Below are positions 34,137-45,480 of a DNA stretch of 64,000 nt, one piece after another (position 1 is the first letter of the stretch; every line of letters starts with the position of its first letter). The stretch spans positions 46,285,501-46,349,500 of the forward strand of contig NC_088918.1 in assembly GCF_963576675.1 (NCBI RefSeq). The letters are read 5' to 3'. The notes under the pieces were generated by a model, which saw only the letters and a program-made list of their open reading frames with translations, did not search any database and was not told where the DNA came from. The DNA is from Euphorbia lathyris (Eukaryota; Streptophyta; Magnoliopsida; Malpighiales; Euphorbiaceae). Both the position numbers and the translations under genes were made by a program.

Positions 34137-35752
34137 AGCAACGAATGAACTCACGAGTTATAGCCCATTTCTCCATGTTCTTCTTCAACTGAATCGGACA
34201 ATCCTCTAAGCAAACCAAAAAAGGCACCTATTATACCCAGAAATCCTCCTGTTTCTTGGGAAGGGGAAGGGGCCAGTTCTTCAGTACCCAGGGATCAAAG
34301 TATAAAAATCCCAAAAATGGAGATGACTCCTTCCATCGTTACCCAGGCAATGATTGATGTCTTGAAGGGGACTCATCCTTGGCTGAGGAAATTAGAATGT
34401 ATGGTTCCTATACTAGAACACCGTGCCTCTCACCCGCCTAGGGGTTATTTCACCACATACATTAGCCATGTAGATTTAGGTTTTGAGTATCTGATTCCAG
34501 ATGTTGTCGGGGATATTCTTAGATCATTCAATATCCCCATTGGGCAGCTACACCAAATGGGTGGATGGATGTGCTTTATGATGCGTATCTTACGCAGAAT
34601 CTTGGTGTATCCATCACACCACGGGTATTCTGTGCTCTTCATTCATTGACCATTTGCAAGTCTGAGTATTGTGTGACTTTTATGCTGAAACCTGGATATG
34701 GGTACACCCATTTCCATTCTAAAATTTCCAACATCCACAACTGGGGGAGCGCCTTCTTCTTTATCAAGGAGCAGAAGGGCGTTCCCCTTGGGTTCGTTAA
34801 CTCCTAGAATTATAATCCCAAGCCTAAGGGTCTCGGCTTGAAATACACTTTGAACTCCCATGAGGCGAATATATTGGCCCTTATGCAATATGTGAAGAGT
34901 GGCTCCTAGGCGTATTAAGGCCTTTGAATTTATTACCGAAGACATCTCGTTAGTTGTGAGGGAACGGGATTCGATCCGCTGCATCAGCTATCAGCAGCTT
35001 GGGGAAGGTAGTATCATTCTCCCTTGTTTTTGACATCATATGTCCGTTTATAGGGGGAAGTCTAATGCATCAAATGTGTATACAGATAGGCGTAAGAGGA
35101 TGAGAGCACCTAAGGCCAAAGATAAGCAGCTTGCACTCGAGGTTGATGAGGATACACCTTTTTCCAAGAGGCAAAAGTCTGGTGCTTTGATTATTAACGA
35201 GAGTGGAGTGGGCGGCTCTCAACAGACGTGAAGAAGCCTCCTATCTTCCAGCCTTTTTTAGTAACTGACTTAGTGTGCTACTTTCTTACCTTTTTTACTC
35301 CATGCAATTTCTCATCTTTTTACTTTTTGTTTGATAGGAAGAGAAGGCCCGTATAGGGCGGTACTAGGTTGGGGTGTATAGCCCTGACACCACTGCGTTG
35401 GACACTTGAGTAATCGATGATGTCAATGAGGCGCTTAGGGATCTCCCGAGGGTGGTAGATGACATAACCAAGTGCGTGCCAATAAGCCATCTCAACTTCG
35501 CAATCGAGAAGACCTTTGGGGTATCCTTATATTTTTTTTCTCCTTGATGTCCACTTTTTCCCAGCATGTCTTCTAACACTTATGGTTTTCGTAGGCTTTC
35601 AACCACCTCAAAGATGTAAAAGCCTCCTTGCTAGAGGCTGCTACTTATGCGACGGATATCCTTACTCTGAGGGATGGCTGGCAAGGGAGCGGGCGAGTCG
35701 CCAGGCTGCTGCTATACTTGCACAGTCTCATGAGGAGCAGAACAAGAAGCTG

Positions 35753-37492
35753 TGATAAAAGTGCAAATTATATGTATTTATTTAGGGTGTTTAGATATGT
35801 CTCATAGCTCAATTATGACTTCTATTCAACTTAAATCTCATAATTTGCCTTAATGATGCAGGTTGTTCTGTTTTACTCGTGTCTGCTCTCTATTTAGAGA
35901 AAGAATGGTCAAATGGTTTTGCTTGCTGTCAGCTTGCTCTCTATTTGGAGGAAGAATAGTCAAATATAAGATTAAAGGAGTGGGAGATAAGCCAAAACAA
36001 ATACCATCATTTTCAAGGAGTTATCATAGGAACTATCAAATTACCTTTTCTATATTTTTGTCTTGCCTATGAAATAAAATTTGTAGTAATCTATGTTTTT
36101 TTTATCTTATGTTGCAGACTGTTCTATGCAGCAGTTGTTTTGTCTGCTTGTGCCAGACTGTTTTCGTCTGTTTGTGTCAAACTGTTTTGTCTATTCGGCA
36201 GGCTGTTCTTAGCTGCTGATTTCTATAGTTTTGTCTTTGTTTTAGTATTTTATTATTTTTCTTATGTATTTAAACCCACTTTGGGTTGTTGTAATGATCA
36301 TTAGGTTGTAGATTATGAATTATGGAAATTCAATAAAGAGGGGAAGTCTCATAAAGACCAAACCTAAGCTCTCTTTCTTTTTTTCTTGTATTGCATGGTG
36401 ACAAAGAGTGAGTAGTCACTCTATAGGCTAAATCCAGCCTTAGGCTGGTGGATGTAAGTGGTTTTTCTTCCCTATTGTATGCAAGAGTATCTTTAGATAA
36501 TTGTTAGATTGGGTGCTTAATTCATTATAGGTCTAGCTAGCCTATACTTTAGTCGAATAATTGCAGAGGACACTCGGATTAGGCGATGAAAAATACCATT
36601 CTAACACACATTACTAAAGGATGGAGACACAATTAACTAATGTGTCAAGGGTTTTTTGCTTCACCGTTAAAATGCTTTCTTGATATGTTGGGATGTGAAA
36701 TAAATAAGAAAAAAAACATTAAAAATATACTATCTTTTGTACGAATTAGACAAAAAAAAAATTCAAAAAATCCACCAAATTTATAAATACTAATCTCCAA
36801 TTTTATTATTAAATTACAAAAAACATTATATCATTTTTTTAGAACAAATTGATATGCAATTGATGCAAAATAAAGAAAAAAAATGACTATATGTTATAAC
36901 AGTGTCTGAAATTGATCCAATTTATCAACGTTAGGGGTAAAATTGCTATTGGCTACAAACATTAGGGGTAAAATTGCACCATTTTAGACGTTAGGGGTAA
37001 AATTGCTCCTGATCCAAAACGTTAAGGGTATTTTTGCTCTTGGCTATAAACATTAGTCTAAAAAAATTTTACGTTGAGTTTTGTCTCCCCCCCCCCCCCC
37101 CCTCCTCAAATCCTGGATCCGCCACTGTCTGGAACATGGGAGACCTGACCTTAGTGATATTAGTGAAAGTTACCTTGGATTTATATTCATGATATTGCTC
37201 AATAGGGGGAATCTGCTTGTTCACTAGTCGTCTGGTTGTGCTTCCAGCCTGTTCTCTTTTATCTTGCATGTTTATTTTTAGCTCTGATTTATTTTATGTT
37301 TTTATTATTTTTAATTTTAATTATTCAAAATCTAACTTTAAGTCAACCAACTCTCCGTTTTAAGAATCTGGTTGTTCTATTGAAATGTCCTTGACTTCTG
37401 CTTGTTCTATCCTTATGGACACAATAATTTACTTACACTTTATTACTTGTACCTAGTGCACTTGCTAGAGTCACACCTTTTGGGGGACAACA
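35753..37492 (+). mobile_element. Solo LTR (Athila/Tat type) with 5-bp TSD
   Basis: Starts TGATAAAAGTGC, ends GGGGGACAACA, flanked by AGCTG (35748-35752 and 37493-37497). TATTTAAACCC near 36268 and AATAAAG near 36332 fit promoter and polyadenylation positions. The 3' end CTTGCTAGAGTCACACC resembles the end of the 26179-27967 LTR. The last 16 bases could also be a PBS remnant (TTTTGG...GGGGACAAC with the middle missing). Interrupted by a MITE fragment at 36688-37040. A tandem repeat around 36115-36210 has TGTCTG/CAGACTGTTTT units. Confidence 0.75.
36688..37040. mobile_element. Truncated copy of the 13532-14120 MITE
   Basis: Matches the right about 60% of that MITE, including the ATACTATCTTTTGTACGAATTAG core and three ACGTTAGGGGTAAAATTGC units. 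The left TIR is missing and the right end stops before CACCTTAACCC. A C17-run follows at about 37086. Confidence 0.85.
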
Positions 37493-37692
37493 AGCTGGTC
37501 ACTGAGATGGCTGTGCTGGAAGGAGAGAAGGCGAATCTCACCCAGAAGTTGGCGGGTCAAGAAGAATCCTGTGGTCTCAAGGCAACCTTTTTTACCGAGA
37601 GGTTAAATGTGGCATACATGAGGGATAATCCGGGGGTGGACCTAGTGGAGCCCGAAGTGGAGATCCCTACAAAAGAAGAAGCCCGGAGATAC

Positions 37693-38605
37693 AATGCAAT
37701 AGAGGATCATATTTTTGCATATAATGTGGCAATGAATATTATAGATGAAAATATGTATCATGAACCACAATATGTTCAAGAATGTCAAAGTAGAGGTGAT
37801 TAGAAAAAAATGGAAAGACGCAATCCAAGCAGAATTGAATTCTCTCAACAAACGTGAGGTTTTTGGACCCGTAGTCCAAACACTAAAAGGTGTTAAACAC
37901 CTAGGATACAAATGGGTATTTGTTAGAAAGTGAAATGAGAAAAATGAAGTTATGAGATATAAAGCAAGACTTGTTGCACAAGGTTTTTCCTAAAGACATG
38001 AGATTGATTATGAGGTGACATATTCTCCTGTTGTGGATGCAATAACTTTCCGATATCTCATTAGTTTGGCAGTACAAGAAAGATTGAGCATGTGCTTAAT
38101 GGATGTAGTTACAACTTATCTTTATGGCTCACTTGATAATGATATCTATATGAAAATCCCTAAAGGGTTTAAACTGCAAGAAAATGTGAAAAACGAGAAC
38201 TTTATTCGATAAAGTTACAAAGGTCTTTATATGGAGTGAAACAATCTAGACGCATGTGGTATAATCGGCTTAGTGAATATTTGCTGAAAGAGGGTTATAA
38301 GAATGATCAAATTTGTCCATTTGTTTTCATAAAGAGATCGGGAATTGGATTTTCCATCGTTTCTATTTATGCAGATGATCTTAATATTATTGGAACTCGT
38401 GACGAGATTCCAAAAGCAGTGGATTATTTAAAAAAGGAATTTGAGATGAAAGATCTTGGAAAGACAAAATTTTATCTTGGCTTATAAATTGATCACCTAG
38501 AAAAAGGAATTTTTATTCACCAATCAACTTACACATAAAAGATCCTTAAAAGATTTTACATGGACAATGCACATCCATTGAGTAGCCCAATGGTTGTTCG
38601 ATCCT
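37693..38605 (+). pseudogene. Copia-A reverse transcriptase, first part
   Basis: Motifs in order: IEDHIFAYNVAMNII, QAELNSLNKREVFGPVVQT, GVKHLGYKWVFVRK, YSPVVDAITFRYLISLAV, LMDVVTTYLYGSLDND, YGVKQSRRMWYNRLSEYLL and the YADD active site in SIYADDLNIIGT (about 38365). Stops at about 37803, 37934, 37994, 38212 and 38487. Ends HPLSSPMVVRSL at the Copia-B insertion. Decayed. Confidence 0.9.
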
Positions 38606-38607
38606 TA

Positions 38608-39656
38608 AAAGTCTTATGTGTGACTCATTAGGTTCTTATTGCTTCTAGCCGTATACAACTATTAAATTAATTTTCTCAGAATTATATTTAATCTTTGTAT
38701 AACGGAATGAGTACGCGAACTGTGATTGGCAGATCCGAAACATTCCCCCAGAGCTATAAGAAGACAGGTTGATTCTGTCGTTGACCTTTCCGTATTAGTT
38801 ACAGTATAATTCGATCCTTCATCAACTACATCCTTGAACTGAATCTTATGACTATGGATAATGTCAAGTCACATATAGCGAGACGTTCGTTTTACTTGTA
38901 CAAGCCGAGTTAACTCTAATTAGATAGGTTAAGTGAAATCTGCATTTCAAGTCTTAAGCTATCACCTTGCAAGGATTTAGAGTTAAGTCTTACACAAGTG
39001 ATCCTTGGACGTATCTCCCATTTATCAAGAGTGACAAATGCGCAATCCAATGTATAACTATCCTGAAATTACTTCATGTGATACCCAACGTATGTCGTGT
39101 TACAACAGGATCAAAGCATCACATTCTATAATCCAGAACCACTAATTAACATTCCTTTGAGTTTTAGGATTACTTATACCTATTAATACCAATGAGATGA
39201 ACATGTGACAAGGATAAATCTACCCATCCTGTTATCTCAAGTCGGGTCCCCAATCCTAATGAACCCCTTTTATTGGATCTATGTAACTGTCCAGATATCT
39301 GCATATCTGAAGCTTGTGAGATCAGCTCTCTGTCTCGACAGAAAACATTGTTACATGCAAGTCTCAACAGTGTTATGTCAATCCCTATTTAAAACATATC
39401 ACTTGACTTGGGGTGGTTTTAAGTTTATTAGTTTATTATAATGTTTCGTCTCACTTCATGCTTGTATGAACACTTTATAATCACTTTAAATAAACTTAGG
39501 GATTTCCTTTTATTAGACTTATTTAGTTCTTTAAAAGAGGTTGCCTTTATACAGTTATGAAACCATATCTTATTAAAACAAATGACATAAAAAACAATTC
39601 ATTTACATTAGGTTTATATCCTGGAACAATTGTCTATAGGACACTGAACCCCAACA
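38608..39656 (-). repeat. Copia-B 3' LTR, truncated
   Basis: Matches 46232-47312 of the 5' LTR; ends CCCCAACA at 39656. The PPT (minus strand of 39657-39667, AAGTGGGAGTA) is intact. Confidence 0.9.
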
Positions 39657-39670
39657 TACTCCCACTTGGA

Positions 39671-42600
39671 CTAAAGCCAATTGTTTCTACAACTTATCCC
39701 AGTAGAAATTAAATGACGATCATGTACTTTCTGGGTTAAGGGCTTTGTCAACGGATCTGCAACGTTGTCCTCTGTAGGTACTTTTTCTATTCTCACATCT
39801 CCTCTTGCAACAATCTCTCTTACAAGGTGGTATCGCTTAAGGTAATGTTTGGATGCATTATGAGACCGTGGTTCCTTTGCTTGTGCAATGGCTCCATTGT
39901 TATCACAGTACAGAGTAATGGGATTCACAATGTCAGGCACCACACCAAGTTCTGTAATGAACTTCTTAATCCAAATTGCTTCCTTTGCTGCCTCCGCAGC
40001 AGCGATGTACTTTGACTCGGTTGTAAAGAAAGCCATGCTTCCCTGCTTGGAACTCTTCCAACTGACCGTGCCCCCATTCAAGATAAACAGGTATCCTGAT
40101 TGGGATCTAAAATCGTTCTCATCTGTGAGATGACTAGCATCTGAAAATCCTTCTATTTTCAGATCCCCTTCTCCGTACACTAGGAACATATCTTTAGTCC
40201 TTCTCAAGTACTTAAGAATGTTCTTGACGGCATTCCAATGCTCGTCACCCGGATTACCTTGATAACGACTCGTTATGCTTAACGCGAACGCCACGTCAGG
40301 TCTAGTGCAAAGCATAACATACATAATCAAACCGATTGTGCTGGCGTACGGAATTACAGCCATGCGTTTCTTATCATCTTCGATTTTAGGACATTGATGA
40401 TTGTTTAACTTTACCCCATGTACCATGGGTAAGTTACCTCGTTTCGATTCAAGCATGCTAAACCGCTTTAGCACCTTTTCAATGTATGTAGCCTGTGAAA
40501 GACCAAGCAGTCTTCTTGATCTATCTCTGTAGATCTTTATACCTAGTATATAAGCTGCTTCACTAAGGTCTTTCATGGATAAGTTACCTGATAACCATAC
40601 TTTCACCGACTGTAGTAGAGCTATGTCATTTCCCATTAGTAAGATATCGTCCATATATAATATGAGAAATGCAACTGAGCTCCCACTTGCTTTCTTGTAA
40701 ATGCAAGCTTCTTCGCAATTCTGTTCGAAACCAAACTGTTTTATGGTTTCGTCAAAACGCTTGTTCCAGCTTCTAGATGCTTGCTTGAGTCCATAAATGG
40801 ATCTCTGAAGTTTGCAAACCTTGGTTGCATCCTTTGATGTGAAACCTTCAGGTTGCATCATATATACATCCTCAAGCAGGTTTCCATTTAGGAAAGATGT
40901 TTTCACATCCATTTGCCAAATCTCGTAATCGTAGTGAGCGGCAATAACGAGCATTATTCTGATTGATTTGGACATGGCTACAGGAGAGAAAGTTTCGTCA
41001 TAATCAATTCCTTGCTTCTGACGATATCCTTTTGCTACTAACCTAGCTTTGTAGGTGCTAACCTTTCCATCCAGGTCGGTCTTCTTCTTGAAGATCCACC
41101 TGCACCTAATGGGTTTTATCCCTTCGGGTGGATCAACAAAAGTCCACACTTGGTTAGTGTACATGGAATCCATTTCAAAATTCATGGCCTCAAGCCATGC
41201 TTTAGAATCTAGACTGGTGAGAGCCTCTTCGTAGTTTTCGGGTTCGTCGTCTAACACGGGAACCTCATCATCATCTCCCACTAGAAAACCGTATCTAACC
41301 GGGAGTTCACGAACTCTTTGTGATCTACGAGTAGGTGGTGGCACTTGAGTCTCATCTAATGGGACTGCTTCGGGTTCCTCAACCGCCTCTGTTGTTTCAG
41401 CTAGTGTTTCTTCTTCTTGAACTTCATAAGTTCAATCATGCTTCCCTTTTCTGTTTCTTCGAGAAACTCTTTCTCTAAGAAGGTTGCGTGCTTGGATACT
41501 ATTACTTTCTGATCATCTGGATGATAGAAGTAATACCCCATAGTTTCCTTAGGGTATCCTATAAAGAAACATTTATCAAATTTAGAATCTAGTTTATCTG
41601 ATGCTATGCGTTTTACAAATGCTGAACAACCCCATATTCTCATAAATGAGAAAGTAGGTTTCCTACCAATGAAAAGTTCATATGGTGTGGAACTGGCGGA
41701 TTTAGTTGGTACTCGATTTAGGGTGAAGAGGGCAGTTTCTAAGGCATAGCCCCAGAATGTCTTTGGAAGTAATGCTATGCTCATCATAGATCGTACCATA
41801 TCTAGTAAGTTACGATTCCTCCTTTCGGATACACCATTTTGTTGTGGTGTATAAGGAGGTGTCCATTGTGAGCATATCCCACATTCAGTTAGATAATTCA
41901 GAAAATCATCCGAAAGATATTCACCACCTCGATCGGATCGAAGTATCTTTATTTCCTTTCCTATTTGATTTTCTACTTCATTCTTGAAGCATTTGAATTT
42001 CTCAAAAGCTTCGGACTTGTGCTTCATCAAGTAAACATAACCATATCTGGTATGGTCATCTATGAAGCTTATGAAGTATCTGAATCCTCCTCTTGCTTGG
42101 ACTGACAAAGGACCGCATACATCTGAATGTATTAATCCTAGAGTGTCTGATACACGCTCACCTTTATTGCTAAAGGGTGTCTTTGTATTTTACCTTTTAA
42201 ACAAGCTTCACATGTTTCTAATGATTCACAATCAATTGAATCTATAAGCCCATCTTTATGTAGCTTAAGCATGCGTCTTTTGTTTATATGACCTAAACGA
42301 CAATGCCACAAGTAAGTCGAATTATCTAGCTTATGTCTTTTGGTATCAACTGCGAATACAGAAATTTTATCGTCTAACACATAAATCCCATTTAATGATA
42401 TTCCTGAAAAATAAAAAATCTCATCTCTATAAAACTCGCAATGTTTGTTCTTTATTGAAATATGAAAGTCGTCATCAACAAGACAGCTAATAGAAATAAT
42501 GTTTCTGGACATTTCTGGAACATACAAACAGTTCCTTAATTCTATTACAAGCCCAGAGGGCAAACTCAAAGCATAATCTCCAATAGCGAGCACGACAACT

Positions 42601-43579
42601 CTTGCTCCATTTCCTACTCGCAAGTTTATGCTTCCCTTCTTCAATTCCTTAGTTTGTTTTAGTCCCTGCATATTCATACAAATATGAGATCCACATCCGG
42701 TATCTAATACCCAAGATTCAGACTGTGAAATTGTATTTATTTCAATATAAAACATACCAGATGTTGAAGCACCATCTTTTCCCTTCTTGAGGGATGCTAG
42801 GTACTTCTTGCAATTCCTTCTCCAATGCCCGTCTTTACCACAAAAGTGGCACTCTCCTTTGGGCTTCTTCACTTGCATCCCCTTAGTGGGCACGACCCTC
42901 TTGCCTTTCTTGGGATATTTAAGATTGGGAAAATTCCCCTTCCTCTTCTTTGATCCCTCTATGACAAGAGCTGGTATTGCCTTGTCTTTCTTCATATTGG
43001 GCTCAACTGTCTTGAGCATGTTTGCAAGCTCTTCAAGAGAGGTTTGCAAGTCATTCATCCGGTAGTTCATTATGAACTGTGAACAACTCTCTGGGAGGGA
43101 TTGAAGGACTAAGTCCACACTTAGCTCATGATCCATCGCGAATCCAATACTAGAAAGCTTGGTAATATAGCCTATCATCTTGACACAATGTGTCATCACA
43201 GATGTGCCTCTTGCATCCTGCAACGATATAACAGTTTTGATATCTCGTAGCGTTCGCACCGAGTTTGTTTCCTAAATAACTCTTTCAAGTGCGTGATGAT
43301 GGAATAGGCATCCATTTCCTTATGTTGCCTCTGCAATTCCGGTGTCATCAATGCAAGTATGATGCATCCCGCGTGATCGTCATCAGCCTTATGCTTCTGG
43401 TAAGCATCGATCTCTTCGATGGGAGGATCATCAGCCGGGGTAGGGGGTATCGATGTATCAAGTACATACCCTATCTTATCGAACTTTAAAACAATTTTGA
43501 GGTTGCGATACCAGTCAGTGAAGTTTGAACCGTTCAACTTGTTATCGGTAAGTATATTTTGCAGATTGGTTTTAGTCAT
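39671..43579 (-). pseudogene. Copia-B gag-pol, three frameshifts
   Basis: Starts with ATG at 43579 (MTKTNLQNILTDNKLNGSNF), a copia gag. CCHC zinc knuckle CHFCGKDGHWRRNC near 42840; protease motif LDTGCGSH near 42700; integrase GHINKRR, CEACLKGK, then HTRYGYVYL, RSDRGGEYL and PPYTPQQNGVSERRN (42108-41401); RT with KARLVAKGYRQKQGIDYDETF, LNGNLLEDVYMMQPEGF and active site YMDD (family consensus YVDD); RNase H with STESK-like core and ends VADPLTKPL. Frameshifts near 43230, 42185 and 41430 are single-base or small indels. Otherwise the reading frames are mostly open, so decay began recently. Confidence 0.93.
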
Positions 43580-44854
43580 GATTTTAGGAGTGTTTTAATT
43601 TAACCTGAGAGTGAGAAAGAGTAAACGTATGTTATTCATTTGCTTTAAAGTACATCAATCTAAAATTATAGGTCTTTTAATTCATTTTAAATTGCTCCCA
43701 CTATTTTGCCAAATTAATAGCCCTCCATATTAATTCGAAGAATTTCACAAATCCTTTAGTGAGCTAGGATCCTAACTCCTGAAATTTCACCTTGAGTTTA
43801 CTCAACAAGCTAGTCTCATTTGTTAGGTAGATTCATACAATCAATCACATCAACAATGCGATTCCTAGGTTATTGGGTTACTAAGCACATTAGTAACTAA
43901 TATGTTATTCTTATTAATCTCAATCATATTGCCCATTAGTTTATGACAACATGAGTTTACCCATCCAATTATCATAATCTAATTTAAGTATTACCCCATA
44001 TTCATGAAAAAGTGATTTTCGATAATTCAGGTGTTACCATAAGACCCCGAGCTTGAGTTTACTCAACAACCCAAAGGCCCCCAGTACTGCCGGCTGAATT
44101 ATAATATTAGGGAGGGACAACCGATTTTAATAACTTGCTTATTTACTTAACTTTTAATTAGTGAGGCATTTTTATTTTAAGTCTCATAATATAACCTAGT
44201 CTTGATTTGCTTTAACATACATCAGACACATACATTGGCGTTATGGACATATTATCTAAATTATTCTGTTGAGCCAGAAACGGAATAAAAGGCCAAACCT
44301 AGGGAAATACTAACTATTACATATTTCTCTTTAGGTCCTCCGTCTTCTCCATGGCGCCTCGAAATTACATCAATATTAATTTCTATACTACTAAAGAAAA
44401 CTTCAATTAACTTGAAGGAATTAGATGAGAGAAGAAATTACAATAGATAGTAGATAGGCAGGACACGCAGGTCCTATTTCAAAAATACCAAAAGACTAAA
44501 TAGAGGGTCCAAATATGTCCATAACTCCAAACATACATAGACTCAGTTAAATAAATTTAATTGGTTGATTACATAAAATATTTATGTAATATATAGGTTA
44601 ATCACATTAACTTGTCAAATTAACTTTCATCCAATTTTTAATTTTATCAGTTTCGTATCTTCTATATTTAATCTAATTAAAATGTAACAATTACATATTA
44701 GATTAATACAACTATACAAAAACTTTTGTTATGCATATCCCGGTTATTTTGTTTTAATTCATTTAACATCTTTGATTTACAAATAAGTAAAACAAACTTT
44801 TTAAATAAATTCTTTTATTCGATAATCAAAACAGAAAACTATTTATTTCTGAAA

Positions 44855-44856
<2 letters not shown>

Positions 44857-44896
<40 letters not shown>
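44857..44896. repeat. TA microsatellite, 20 units
   Basis: Uninterrupted (TA)n next to the GC-rich hairpin block. Confidence 0.97.
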
Positions 44897-44900
<4 letters not shown>

Positions 44901-44943
44901 TAATTTTATTTTAAAACAATTTTAAAACAAATACGCCCTCGGG

Positions 44944-45119
44944 CCGGGCCCGTGACGGGCCCGGACTCATGGCTGCTGCCGTTCGGCAGCAGCCACGCGT
45001 CTGGCCCGTCGCTGCCTTACGGCAGCGGCGGCCAGCTGCGACCCGGTTACTGCCGTGAGGCAGCAACCGCGGAACAGCAGCTCGGGTTGCGCCTCGCGGT
45101 GCAACTCGAGCTACTGTTC
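44944..45119 (-). other. GC-rich array of five hairpins in the Copia-B leader
   Basis: Five inverted repeats in 176 bp: 44944-44964 (9-bp stem, 3-base loop), 44971-44994 (10-bp stem, loop GTTC), 45010-45027 (7-bp stem, loop TTAC), 45044-45069 (10 of 11 pairs, loop GTGA), 45072-45119 (17 of 19 pairs, 10-base loop). Several stems contain CTGCC/GGCAG. The flanking DNA is strongly AT-rich. On transcription from the 5' LTR this becomes an RNA structure 350-540 bases behind the PBS; a role in packaging or dimerisation is inference. Confidence 0.8.
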
Positions 45120-45465
45120 ATATTTTTTTAATTTAAATATAATATATATCAGTTTTAAAATGGTTTTAAAACGATTTTTAGAAAATAAGAAAACCTTTTA
45201 AAGATTTTCTGTTCTATCTTTAGAATTAATAAAACTAACTTTTATCAATCTAACTACAAAACTAATAGATTTTGTTATAATGGTTATCAACCAAAATAAT
45301 TAGGAACATATGCATAATCAATTTTAATTAACAATTAATTAAAACTTATTTATCTTTAGAATTAATTAATCAAAACAGTTTTGTTAATTAACCTAACAAT
45401 AAATATTTATTCAATCTGATTGAAAAACCTTTTAATTTTCATATATGAAATAACAGATTTAACGT

Positions 45466-45478
45466 AGGCTCTGATACC
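45466..45478 (-). other. Copia-B primer binding site, initiator tRNA-Met type
   Basis: Minus strand reads TGGTATCAGAGCC, two bases inside the LTR edge. Confidence 0.94.
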
Positions 45479-45480
45479 AC

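Larger units (their letters stand above)
34137..37690 (+). pseudogene. Tat-type gypsy gag (Transposase_28-like), split by a solo LTR
   Basis: The front part in 34317-34807 has a frameshift near 34565. It reads YFTTYISHVDLGFEYLIPDV, SFNIPIGQLHQMGGWM, then LYDAYLTQNLGVSITPRVFC, SLTICKSEYCVTFMLKPG and NWGSAFFFIKEQKGVPLGFV. This fits the 'putative gypsy type transposon' domain. A basic segment follows (35040-35231), then a coiled-coil part: ARERASRQAAAILAQSHEEQ to 35752, continuing after the solo LTR at 37498 with VTEMAVLEGEKANLTQKLAG. The frame is closed by stops and shifts, so this is not a working gene. The element ends about 37690, where copia sequence starts. Confidence 0.7.
43580..45465 (-). 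other. Copia-B 5' leader
   Basis: About 1.9 kb between PBS and gag ATG. AT-rich, noncoding, except for the GC-rich hairpin block at 44944-45119 and a TA run at 44857-44896. Removed in Copia-1 by deletion. Confidence 0.75.

Noticed and set aside
37084..37105. C-run as a functional polypurine tract
   Set aside because: Only a homopolymer after the MITE fragment; no LTR start is adjacent on the minus strand.
44930..45120. GC-rich block as a CpG island or host gene promoter
   Set aside because: It lies inside the Copia-B leader between PBS and gag and consists of inverted repeats without a gene start.
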